Shown one piece after another: positions 55,022-64,000 of a stretch of 64,000 bases of DNA. Position 1 is the stretch's first letter. Every line of letters starts with the position of its first letter. The notes under the pieces are model-generated. The model was not told where the DNA came from and made no database searches. It saw only the letters and a program-made list of their open reading frames with translations. Source of the DNA: Dacryopinax spathularia. Taxonomy: Eukaryota; Basidiomycota; Dacrymycetes; Dacrymycetales; Dacrymycetaceae. Both the position numbers and the translations under genes were made by a program. Location of the stretch: assembly GCA_037974965.1 (NCBI GenBank), contig JBBPFI010000001.1, positions 1,116,001-1,180,000 on the forward strand, given 5' to 3'.

Positions 55022-55831
55022 ATGTCCAACCACCTCAACAAGGGTAAATTAAAAGCAACGGAAGTGAACTCGGAAGCGGAAGAGGCAAAATGGCAAGAAC
55101 GCTACTATGAAATCGAGCGACAAACACAAGAGATCGAAGAAGTAGGTTCTTCCACCGTACAATCCGTGTTGTCTGGGGCGGAACTGACCTGAAAGAGGAT
55201 AACGATCGACTTCATCTGGAGATTCTCAGGACGAGGCGAAACATACAGCGTGTCCGGATGGAACGCGCGTAAGTCTCCGTTGACGTGAACGGAAATGTTT
55301 GGATGCTCTAATGCCGTTCTCAAGAATATTGCTGGAGCGGTTGGCTGCGCTGCCAGACCTTCCTCCTGATCCGTTACCTCACGCGGGACACCGTATAACA
55401 GAAGGAGACGATCAGTATGACGACCCTGCCCCAACGGCGGCGGACTTGCAAGCACTGGTTCGCGAGGTAGGAATCACGGAACCCATTTTTTCCTGTTTAT
55501 CTGACAGCCGTCGCAGGGGGTTAGGACTGGTCGACATCTGCAGTTGCAAGCTCCCAGCAGATCTCCGACAGAACGACTGGAACCCGGCGCGGTAGAAAGT
55601 AACGATACTCAGCAGTCGTATGACAGGAATGATGCAATGTACGAAACTTCGCGATCGCCCATGCCGGAAGAGCAAGTTTCACCGCCCTCTCTGAACACAC
55701 AGCGTCCAGCGCTGCCGCAGCCACACCACGCGCGGATCGTGTCGCCACAACAGCAGCATGAGTACCGAACCGAAGCCGCGAGATCTCCAAGCAACTCGGT
55801 TCCCTTTAATTCTCAGTTCACGCACGACTGA
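55022..55831 (+). CDS. INO80 complex subunit F-domain protein
   Basis: The INO80F domain occurs in fungal INO80-complex subunits and is near the C-terminus of Nhp10-like proteins. The core is MSNHLNKGKLKATEVNSEAE, then RYYEIERQTQEIEED, joined by an intron to NDRLHLEILRTRRNIQRVRM, then ERAILLERLAALPDLPPDPL. This is one long coiled coil with the RxRRxIxRLRxERxxLLERL pattern. The C-terminal part (QGVRTGRHLQLQAPSRSPTE and SPPSLNTQRPALPQPHHARI) is disordered. The frame is open upstream of the chosen ATG back to about 54950, so an upstream exon is possible. It ends FNSQFTHD and converges with prefoldin 2, with 115 bp between stops. Confidence 0.75.
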
Positions 55832-55946
55832 GTGCCATGCGGCTTGGATTCTCAAGCGCGGCGTCATCCGCAACTGAAGCTTTCGAAAGACGCGATGCAA
55901 CATGTTGATGATTATACAATGCGGGTCACAAGACGAAGACACAAAA

Positions 55947-56492
55947 TCAAGCTCGTTGCGGCATCGGAGCTATGCCATGTTCGCGCTTGAATGCTGAGAA
56001 CTCTTCTTCCTTCTTCTTGTACTGTTCAATCAACGTCTGTAATACCTTTTGGATCTGGATTTATGTTATTATATGCCAAGCCTGATGAGAAAAGGGTACC
56101 TACACCGTCGCGATTTGTTTGTAATGCCGGCAAGATATCCTTCACAGTTCGCTCGACGAGCACTCCGCCGATCATACGGAAACATGGTCGTTCCGGATCC
56201 TTCTCATTCGCTTCTTTTAGGGTCTGAAGAACAAGCCTGTATTTGTTGATGAGACTCGGATTCCCTCGATAGATAATGCATGCCGTACTCATGCTCTTCG
56301 GCTTCAGATTCCAATTCACCAACTTTCTCAGCTAGGGATTGTATTTCTTGCTGATACCGGCTATATCCGGCTTGGATGTCCGAGTCACTCGGAGCACCCC
56401 TAGGTCATAGTAACAACGAGATCAGAGTTAGATCGTAGGTTGCGCAGCTGGAGACGACTGGACGGCACGCACTGTTTGCGTGGTGCAGACAT
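55947..56492 (-). CDS. GIM4: Prefoldin subunit 2 (Gim4)
   Basis: Beta-type subunit of the prefoldin hexamer that passes nascent actin and tubulin to the CCT chaperonin. The first exon is only 20 nt (MSAPRK and two bases). The next gives GAPSDSDIQAGYSRYQQEIQ and SLAEKVGELESEAEEHE. Then LVLQTLKEANEKDPERPCFR, MIGGVLVERTVKDILPALQT and NRDG follow, the diagnostic prefoldin-2 block. The end is TLIEQYKKKEEEFSAFKREH then GIAPMPQRA. Coiled coils flank the beta hairpins as expected. Introns have GTGCGT and GTACGG donors. Its promoter and first exon resemble those of the NDUFA13 gene 2 kb away. Confidence 0.92.
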
Positions 56493-57760
56493 TTGACACG
56501 CGTTGGGTCAGCTGTACACTGTCAGCCTACTTAGGAGGAACCATCAGGTTGAAGTCCATACCAACTAATCGCACTAGATTCCAGTCGATCAAACAGACTT
56601 CCGGCGGTCGCTTCAAGGTCGGGAGAATGATGAGGGGATCAGGGAATGACTGACGTCGGAGGTCGGTGCTCTCGGCGCCGCCCGGCTTTTCCACAATTTG
56701 CCTCCGGGAAGCGACAGGCTTCTGTTTCGCCTTCAGGGCCTTTGGCGCGACAATGTCGGAAGCAGCCCAATTTGAAATGGCGACAAGGCGTAACTACTAT
56801 GAGCGCTTATGGGTCGCACAGATAACTTAGGTTAATTTGAGCTGTCAATAATATGGTGTCGCCGTTGAAGGTGTGCTACTTGGTCCGCAACCACCCTGAT
56901 CCTCTCCCTTCTATCAGATCCAGGTTCTACAGCACTCATTCATTCCTGGCTGGGTCTCGACCTGGAAAAGGTCGAGATCAATTCCAGTCTCGAAATTCGA
57001 GTTCCGCGCGAGGTCGAGGCTGAAAAGGAACTTCGCCGATAAGTGGATGAAGCCCGTGAGCCAAGGGGTCAACAAATGGAATGTTGTCGCTTCGGCACAT
57101 TATTCCAATAGCTTGCAGAAGAAAGAGGTGCCGTCCCGTTAAGCTGTCGAGCCCTTGTACTGAGGTAGTGGATGCAGAACACGATGCACGGAAGACCAAG
57201 AAGCCGAACGTCGACCGATGTCGATGAGTAGAAAACGAAAGACGTTGCCTTCTCCATGCTCGCTCAGTTCGCGGAACCCGAACCGTTTTTCTGTATGGGC
57301 GTCTAATCTCTTGCGAGCAGCGGGCCGAACGGAAGTGAAGCATTAGAATCCAAGCCACGACGAGCGAGTGTCTGTCCAAGTTTTGTTTTTGAAGAGTCCA
57401 TGTAACGGAGCCGGTCTGGACTCCTATGGCTGGAGGATGTCATGGGCGTGCGGACGTCGGCGTACCACTTTCAACATCGGACGACTGTTCCTCCGACCCA
57501 TTAGCTTCCGTTCAGGTTCTGCCCACGGACCAAGTTCCCAAATCGGCACGGTCTCGAATTCTCCGCACTGAAAGAAACATACAGCCCGTTCGCATGGAAA
57601 GAACGTAGGGAAGCTGAGCGGTCGGAACTATTCTCTGGCTCCGCCGCGCGGCATCGTTCCGCCGTCGAGCTCGCGGAATATCCCCAGGTTTAGTCATTCT
57701 CACGGTAATGATGCGCTCATCATGATCATTCCGTTGTATAGCCAGGCACAGCGGGTACGA
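56493..57760. other. 1.3-kb region without a recognised gene
   Basis: Lies between the PFD2 start and the NDUFA13 stop. It contains one copy of the 36-bp repeat (56655-56690). Short frames (for example 56978-57379 minus) show no family motif. Composition is mixed with no obvious tandem array. I see no tRNA. Confidence 0.45.
56655..56690 (+). repeat. 36-bp exact repeat, copy 1 (upstream of PFD2)
   Basis: Identical over 36 bp to 58743-58778. It begins GTCGGAGGTCGG, contains the palindrome CGGCGCCG and ends GGCTTTT. It lies 163 bp upstream of the PFD2 ATG. Confidence 0.95.
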
Positions 57761-58557
57761 TCAAATCTGTATGCTTGGAGGAATATACTTCCCCGTATTG
57801 TACACCTTGCCTCCGTACTGGTGAGCGTGAAGAGCAGAAATCAGTACATTATCCGCATCGGGAACTCGGGAGAACTCACCTCCCAGCCCTTGACATCTTT
57901 CATGAGCTCCTTCTCCCTCTCGTTCGCGACGTGCTGCCGCCGATAGAGATCCCGATCGCCTTCCGCCATCAGCAGAGGGACGAGGTGGATGCGAGCCCAT
58001 TGCTTTTCCCGCAGCAATTCGCTATCAGAGACCCTTGATCAGCTCCGTTCCAGCGGAAAATGCGATGCAAGAAGAGAAGTTGATAGGCGATAATCCAAGG
58101 TGGGGCCCTGAAAGGAGCAAGGTCCGTCTGGATAACGGCAAACGTGTGCCGTCCGCAACCCCATCCGCTCCAACCCTGGCGTCATCCGCAGATGGACTCC
58201 AGACAAGAGCAGGTGGTACAGAGGGTCGCAGGAAGCGATCGCTGGAACAATTCCAGCTCTCGGCCGCCGAACGCGTCGCGAATCCCTCTCGTTCCAGTTC
58301 AAACTGTATGATGGCAACTCACCGTTTTTCCCGGTTGCTCATTCCTACACGATAGAGCCCATAGCCAGAGACGAGGAGAGCAACCCCAAAGATGACCGCA
58401 CCGCTCGGTCCCTTGAACGGTAGGTACCGCTTGTATCGGATGGGCTCGAAGCCTCCCGGAGGGGGCATATCCCTGGATAACGACAAGAACCACATCAGCT
58501 TCAACAGTGGGCATGTGGAACGCCAAAGAGTACGCACTGTCTGTACGGTACAGACAT
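57761..58557 (-). CDS. Complex I subunit NDUFA13 (GRIM-19)
   Basis: A single-span subunit of the membrane-arm junction of mitochondrial complex I. Inferred exons are 58557..58538, 58472..58323, 58021..57880 and 57817..57761, giving 122 residues. The protein reads MSVPYRQDMPPPGGFEPIRY, KRYLPFKGPSGAVIFGVALL, VSGYGLYRVGMSNREKRELL, WARIHLVPLLMAEGDRDLYR and EKELMKDVKGWEYGGKVYNT, ending GKYIPPSIQI. MPPPGGFEPI, the helix after it and MKDVKGW match GRIM-19. Intron 2 is 301 nt, far longer than the usual 45-75 nt. The first exon is only 20 nt. Confidence 0.93.
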
Positions 58558-59239
58558 GTTGACAGGTATAGGTCACCTGTTCGGTCGTTGTCAGTCGCTA
58601 GTGGACATCATGGGATGAAATACGCACGTAAGTAGCAGGACCAGAGTCGAGTGGGTCAGACGCTGATCACCGTCTGGCGGTCAGTTGGTGTTGTCTGCGT
58701 CAAGTGTGGGAAGGGACCCTGGTCCTGTGAGTGGCGAGCGCGGTCGGAGGTCGGTGCTCTCGGCGCCGCCCGGCTTTTAGGACTAACTATTGCTTCCGAA
58801 ACCCAAAAGAAGCATGAACGGACAAACAGAGCGATGTGAGAGAGAAGACGAGGTGTTTGCATTTCGCCCGGCTGTGTTCGTCCCTGTCACTCCGCTTCCC
58901 TCTGTCCATCCTCGGCGCGGAATCTCTATCCATTCCTGGAAGCTGCTCCCTTTGACCGCTCATGAGGAGTTACTTGAGCCTCCACGGATGCCAGTTATGC
59001 ATCCAAATCCCCCTCTTCGTTTCTCCCTCCTCACACCTTCAAGTTTCTATCACCTCTCGCTGCTCGGCCCGCCAGCCGTACCTTCTTTGCTAGCGCTCGT
59101 TGCTTGTGGCCGCTATTCGGGCTCAGCTGTACCGTCCAAAGGAATATTCGCTTGCCGCATTCGTGGAATTTCCAGGATTGCTGCTTCGCGGCCACACCGC
59201 TGGCCCCGCATATATCTGGCTCCATTCCCGCGCATCGCC
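58558..59239. other. Divergent region between NDUFA13 and the HMG-box gene
   Basis: Contains the second 36-bp copy. The plus-strand frame is open from 58790 into the HMG gene, but the region upstream of 59240 lacks coding-like composition, and the ATG at 59240 has a better context (CGCCATGG). Confidence 0.4.
58743..58778 (+). repeat. 36-bp exact repeat, copy 2 (upstream of NDUFA13)
   Basis: Same 36 bp as 56655-56690 in the same orientation, 186 bp upstream of the NDUFA13 ATG. The two copies start 2,088 bp apart. Confidence 0.95.
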
Positions 59240-61682
59240 ATGGCATCAATAGCTCAACCAAATACGGCATATCAGCTATATTCTACAGGACTTGACTCGA
59301 CCGTCGTTTCCCGGCAGCAGTGGATCGCTCACCAACACCAATCGATAGAAGGTCCCCCTATCGACGATCCTCGTGTTTACGCATCGGGCGGACCCTACTC
59401 ATACGGTGATCAACCGTCACTCGTAATTAATACGCCCGCGCCCTTTGTCCTTGACTCGCATGCCATCCCCTCTCCACTGGACGCATACACAACGCTGGAC
59501 ATGGGGATGACCGCTCATCCTCAACCCATCTCGACGATGACCTTCTCACCTCGACATCGTCCTCGGCCCTCTGGTATCCTCTTCGGTCCAATCCCTCAAT
59601 TTCCCAGCAGCGATGATTCACCCACCCAATCGTTCACTCCAGTACAGGCCGCCGATTCGCCTGATCTGAACTGTGTAGAGTTCGAGCAGCTGTCTCCTGA
59701 TGAGCAGGAGGCATATCGCCGAGGCGCTTCTGAAATCTTTGCCGTCCTGCGACAGAGACAAGAAAAGCCCACTCGTGAGGCGATCGCCCTTCCGCCTGAG
59801 TCGGTCGCATTGGTCGTATCTTCCCCTTTTCAATCCGACATAACCGACCAGTCACTGGAAGCAAGAGACGCCGACCCTCACGTCACCAGCTTCGTCGATT
59901 TCTACGATGTGGACATACAAATGGAGGATGCATCTCTTGAGCCACAGCACGACCGAATCAACTTTGTCGGCTTTGGACAGGCGGCGCTGCCATGCTTCGA
60001 GCACAAACCACACACCGAACTTGTGTCGCCGCACAATTCGCACCCTACTTCCCTCCTGATTGCGCAAGCCTACGAGGGCGGCCCTTCAGCTCGTCACCAT
60101 TCGTCTCTGCCAAATCTCCATATCCCCCCCAATGGTAGCGGTAGCCTCCACCATCCACCATCTGCTGAAGCCTGGTCTCCCGACATGAACCGGACTTTCG
60201 TCCCCCCTACCTCTGCCGCCAACGATACTTCCGCCCCGTCTGGTCATCCGCGCCCCTTCACAGCAGGCGCAACATCGCCTTATGGAATATCTTTTGTACA
60301 TGAAGAAAACCACACTACCGTGACTTCAAGCGAGCATCCGCCTATCCGCCCTGTTACTGCCCCTGGGGCGTTCTCCTTCGAGTTCAAGATCCCTGGTCCG
60401 GAGCAGACAGATAATCTCGAATCCGCCGTCCCTCAAGACGCAGCGGCGTTAAAGTCTCAAACTCCGCCTATCCCCGCTACGTCCTCCTTGAAGCCGAACA
60501 CGTCATCTTTTGTGATCAGGACGCCCCTGTCTCCAAGGACGAGTCAGAACAAGCCATGGCCGATGCAACATCCTAGGCGCAGGCGGCAGCAGTACAGCAC
60601 TAGTAGCAAACCACCTGCCGAACAAACCGACGGCGCGGAGCCGAAGAAACCTCGCGGCAGGAAGGCAAAGGCTGAGGTCGCTGAGGGAAGCAAGCCACGT
60701 GGGAGGAAACCGAAGGCAAAGAGCGAGGAAGCCAATGTGGACGGTAACGAGGGGGCTGCTGACAAGGATGGAAAAGGTCGGTTCTTTATGATCCCCGACA
60801 TAGTACGCGACCTGACACACTTCAGCGCCTCCGCGACCCGTCATCAATGCACCCAAGAAACCCCTCTCGGCGTGGCAGTTGTACTTTCAGAAGTGGGTGC
60901 ACGATCGTATGGGTAGTACGCACGTCTACGATGGAAAGCCTGCGGACCGCATGTCCGTACACCGTGAGGCGAAGCTCGCGTCCGCTGCATACAACGAGCT
61001 CTCAACCGAAGAAATTGACGTACGGCTAAGCCCCACTCCTGCATTGATTAATTGCTCATTTTCGAACAGAAATGGGAAGAGCTCGCCAAGGAGGAAAAGA
61101 AAAACTATGAGAAGGCTTACAAGGAATGGCAGAAGAAATTACGGCCGGATGTGATCCAGGCGGAGAACCGATTCCGAGCGCACTCGAGACGACATGGTCT
61201 GAATGGTCAGAAATACTCCAGGTCAAACATGAAGGACCCCAATCAGCCACCAAAGCCTCTCAGTGCTTTCTTCCTCTTCCAGAAAGAGATTCAGAACGAC
61301 CCTGAGCTGTCGAAGAAGTACTTTGGCGACCTGCAGGATGCGAAGGAGCGGGCGAAGGCAGCGGCTAATGGTTGGCGAGGGCTGACGCCGGAACAGAAAC
61401 GGGCAAGGGGCTTTAGGCAACGTTCTTCTCTGCTTGTGCTGATCATGCGTTCTCTAGCCGTATCTCGAAAAGGCCGCTCGGGATAAGGCGGAATGGGACG
61501 AGACGCAAGCTGTCTATCTGGAGATGACTGAGCACCTGCCATCCGGGGTCGACCTTCCACCGTATCCAACAATCGAAGAGGCGCGGGAATATATGCGGCA
61601 GAAGTCCGCCCGTATCTCCTTGTCAGCCAGGCCGCAGGCTCGGTCTGCTCAGACTCAGGATCCCACCAAGGCTACGGCATGA
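59240..61682 (+). CDS. DNA-binding protein with AT-hooks and two HMG boxes
   Basis: A chromatin or transcription factor, unnamed. The start is MASIAQPNTAYQLYSTGLDS. About 450 residues of P/S/H-rich, disordered sequence follow, then two AT-hook-like motifs, KKPRGRKAKAEVAEGS and KPRGRKPKAKSE. After an intron, HMG box 1 reads VINAPKKPLSAWQLYFQKWV, and continues YNELSTEEIDKWEELAKEEK and NYEKAYKEWQKKL. HMG box 2 reads PNQPPKPLSAFFLFQKEIQN, KAAANGWRGLTPEQKRA and YLEKAARDKAEWDE. The end is RQKSARISLSARPQARSAQT then PTKATA. Two tandem HMG boxes recall Abf2- or Hmo1-like proteins, but the long N-terminus and AT-hooks point to a nuclear regulator. Confidence 0.8.
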
Positions 61683-62024
61683 GCGTACCATACCCTCGTC
61701 TGAGGCTGCTTGGCTTTGTTTCTTTCGTTCGTGTTTCGCTATGGGGTTTGTGCTGTAATTCTGGTATCTTTTCCCGTTCCTCAACGTTTGGTTGCAATCT
61801 TCATGCCTTTCTTGATCTGTACATACCTTACTTTCGGATTGGATTAACAAGAAAGAGAATCAATGAGAATGAACTAATTATTGAATGGAGGGGTTGGTTG
61901 ATTACGACTACGGTGCTTTCGCGTGTGACTACAGGAGGAGAAGCAGCGTGCATTCCGCGAAGGCGCGCATACCACGCTCAGGGACGCGTCTCTCCAAGGT
62001 GTCTGGCATCACAATCCGACAACG
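61683..62024. other. Intergenic region between the HMG-box and dynein genes
   Basis: T-rich in its first half (3' flank) and AT-rich near 61840-61890. The frame 61679-62242 plus is a chance open frame. Confidence 0.4.
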
Positions 62025-63816
62025 ATGAGCGTACGGTCTTCCTCGCCTGTCCAAGAACTATGGTCTTCTATCCTGAACTCGGTCTCGTCCACAAGATCAA
62101 TACCGTCGAAGAATGTGATCGTCCTGGGCGAGGAACATACAGGAAAGAGCACGCTCGTCAATGCACTCCTGAGGAAGACCGAGGACGGTGCTCAAAGCGC
62201 CGACTTCGCTTTGGGCTACGGATGGGCCGATGTGAAGGATGATGCAGATGAAGGCAAGTCTTTCGGGCACGGATTACCCCTCCTCTGACCGCGTCGCAGA
62301 TACCCTCGCACGGTTGTCCGTATACAGCGTGCCGTCCTCCGCACCGTCGCATTTGGCTCTGGTCGATCACTTTCTACCTCCACGAACAAGTTTACCACAC
62401 ACCCTAGTGATGATAGTGCTTGACTGGACACGACCGTGGACCTTCGTTTCGCAGCTGGAGAAGTGGCTTCGATGGGTTGAGCACTGGGCAGAAGGAGACA
62501 AGGGACGGGATCTGGAGGTGTTGCGAGAGGAAGGCCGGGAGCGATGTACGTATGACATTCATACCGCTTTGCCACGCACTGATCAGATGCCAGTACGACT
62601 GCATATACAGCATTATACGGAACCCGGGTCGACTGATGCGTCAAACCCCGCTTCCATGTCCAGCGCTTTACTACCACTGGGCGAGGGGACACTCACGAAC
62701 AACGCCGCCGGAGTACCTATCGTGGTCGTCTGTACCAAAGCCGACTTGATGGACGACGCTCTATGCAATGCTGCAGGTCCGAGCCAGTCGATGGGGATAG
62801 GCGGGATGACAAAGAACAGTATGTGGGAAGAGCGACAAGATGCTATCATCCAGGTTCTGCGGACCATATGTCTAAGATGTGGGTATCTGCACGAGCAGCC
62901 TGCGCGTTAGTGTAACTGACAGCCTATCTTAGATGGAGCTGCTCTATTCTATACCACCCAGGCACCGCAAACATTATCTGCTCTCCGAGCTTATGCCCTT
63001 CATCTTCTTTTCATCCCAACACCAGTCGCACCAAATGAAACCCTGCAAAGAAACCCGTTCCCATTCACGCAACGAGCGAACGCCCTGGACCGAGATCGCA
63101 TCCTAATTCCCGTCGGGTGGGACAGTTGGGGGAAGATCAAGATCTTGCGAGAAGACTTCGACGTCCGTCGATGGGGAGAGGGCTGGGACTCTGATCTCGA
63201 GTCGACTGAAGGTACACCTGTCGGGGGCGCTCAGGACTGGTTCAAGGAGATCATCGGCCCGCATGAAGACACCCAAGTCAGAGCTCCACCACCTCTGATC
63301 GTTCCGAAGGCAGAACAAGCATTCCTCGCTGCTCACTACGAGGCGCTTCAGAAAGATCGTGATCCTCGCGCTACATTCCGACAACCAATACCTGCTGGCG
63401 GGCAGACGGCGGGTGCAGTTGAGGCGGGCGTCGTCGGCCCGATGGGTAGCAGCAGCTTCAACCTGCCAGGTGTGGAGAAGGCGATGCAAGAGCTGGAAAT
63501 TGAAGATTCGCAGCCAGGACGAGAGGCTTCCGCACGTCCGACACCAGCACCTATTGCACCGACTGCTCGTCCCGCAGCGGCACGTCTCCCCGTCAGTCCC
63601 ACGGATCCAGGCCTGGGAAGAACACCTGGGACGCCTGGCGGCAGCTCACAAACGGAGGTTCTCCAGAACTTCTTCCAGAGTCTCCTGGTTCCCAACCGAT
63701 CTGGTGGGGCTACGCGTTCTGCAAGCGCGGCTCAAACGAAATCACCTGCGCAAGCGGCTTCACGGTCTCTTGGTGCGGCACCGGCGGAGAATGTCAATGG
63801 TGCAAGTGAGAAGTAA
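62025..63816 (+). CDS. Cytoplasmic dynein 1 light intermediate chain
   Basis: LIC links the dynein heavy chain to cargo adaptors through its C-terminal helix. The start MSVRSSSPVQELWSSILNSV leads to NVIVLGEEHTGKSTLVNALL, a P-loop in the degenerate G domain typical of LIC. DFALGYGWADVKDD, LVMIVLDWTRPWTFVSQLEK and WLRWVEHWAEGDKGRDLEVL follow, then PIVVVCTKADLMD (G4-like) and AALFYTTQAPQTLSALRAYA. ILIPVGWDSWGKIKILREDF, EGWDSDLE and AEQAFLAAHYEALQK are also LIC signatures. The tail is P/S/A/T-rich with EVLQNFFQSLLVPN, an amphipathic helix in the place of the adaptor-binding LIC helix. It ends NGASEK. Several introns are present. Confidence 0.9.
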
Positions 63817-64000
63817 GGAGGCATGGTTGGGTCATCGCTTATTTGGGATATATCTCTTCATCCAGGCATACCCAGAGATAATGATACACATTATAATGGT
63901 CGCAGTCATCCGAAACAACGCATATATCCTATTTCTCAGACCGACTGCCGCTTGGTCAGAGCAGGACGGCTTAAGCGCCGATGCAGCTGCAAATATCAAG

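Noticed and set aside
58304-58322. 19-nt intron in NDUFA13
   Set aside because: Too short for a spliceosomal intron and gives a non-homologous C-terminus; the 301-nt intron restores the GRIM-19 sequence.
61679-62242. Plus-strand 187-codon frame before the dynein gene
   Set aside because: Its end overlaps the dynein light intermediate chain exon in another frame and it has no motif.

Overview
The window looks like nuclear DNA of a basidiomycete fungus. The genes are closely packed on both strands and broken by many short introns, mostly 45-75 nt, with GTACGT, GTGCGT or GTGAGT donors and CTNAC/CTGAC-like branch sites. The proteins are fungal: velvet factor, Mnn2-type mannosyltransferase, Svp26, Lcl2, Rtc3 and Exo70. 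The bZIP factor resembles the Cryptococcus HXL1 type, so Tremellomycetes is a reasonable but unproven guess. I recognised 32 protein genes and one tRNA. I saw no transposon, viral copy, rRNA, CRISPR array or secondary-metabolite cluster.

Layout. 1-16.8 kb: LEU2 (5' part only), NOB1, an SVP26/TEX261 protein, FAL1/eIF4A3, SF3A3/PRP9, a synaptojanin, EXO70, complex I NDUFS8 and TIP41. 17-26 kb: a 1346-residue intronless PPR protein, a VelB-type velvet regulator and an ArfGAP. 26.5-40 kb: MLH3, ORM1, MTD1, the PP1 inhibitor-2 GLC8, a WDR89-like protein, a small membrane protein and RTC3. 40-53 kb: a small CGH-motif protein, an Mnn2/Mnn5-type mannosyltransferase, NSP1, a HAC1/HXL1-like bZIP factor, LCL2, TLS1/C9orf78 and SF3B6. 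53-64 kb: an intron-containing tRNA-Arg, an Laa2/DUF5102-like protein, an INO80F-domain protein, prefoldin 2, NDUFA13, an AT-hook/HMG-box protein and dynein light intermediate chain.

Most genes are unrelated housekeeping genes. Some neighbours share themes: secretory traffic (SVP26, synaptojanin, EXO70, ArfGAP, mannosyltransferase, LCL2), pre-mRNA processing (FAL1, SF3A3, TLS1, SF3B6) and complex I (NDUFS8, NDUFA13).

The most interesting observations are these. (1) The HXL1-like gene needs a frame switch (removal of 3n+2 nt) to join its bZIP to an acidic C-terminal half, and a CCG^CAGC Ire1-type motif lies at the switch; a conventional 62-nt intron is an alternative. (2) An exact UPR-element core, TGACGTGG, lies upstream of the neighbouring ER gene LCL2. 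(3) PFD2 and NDUFA13 share a 36-bp exact upstream repeat and near-identical 20-nt first exons that differ only by transitions. (4) MTD1 has a mitochondrial-type N-terminal extension ahead of a second start. (5) The NSP1 FG domain carries a large internal duplication. Splice sites were inferred by eye from reading frame and conserved protein sequence.
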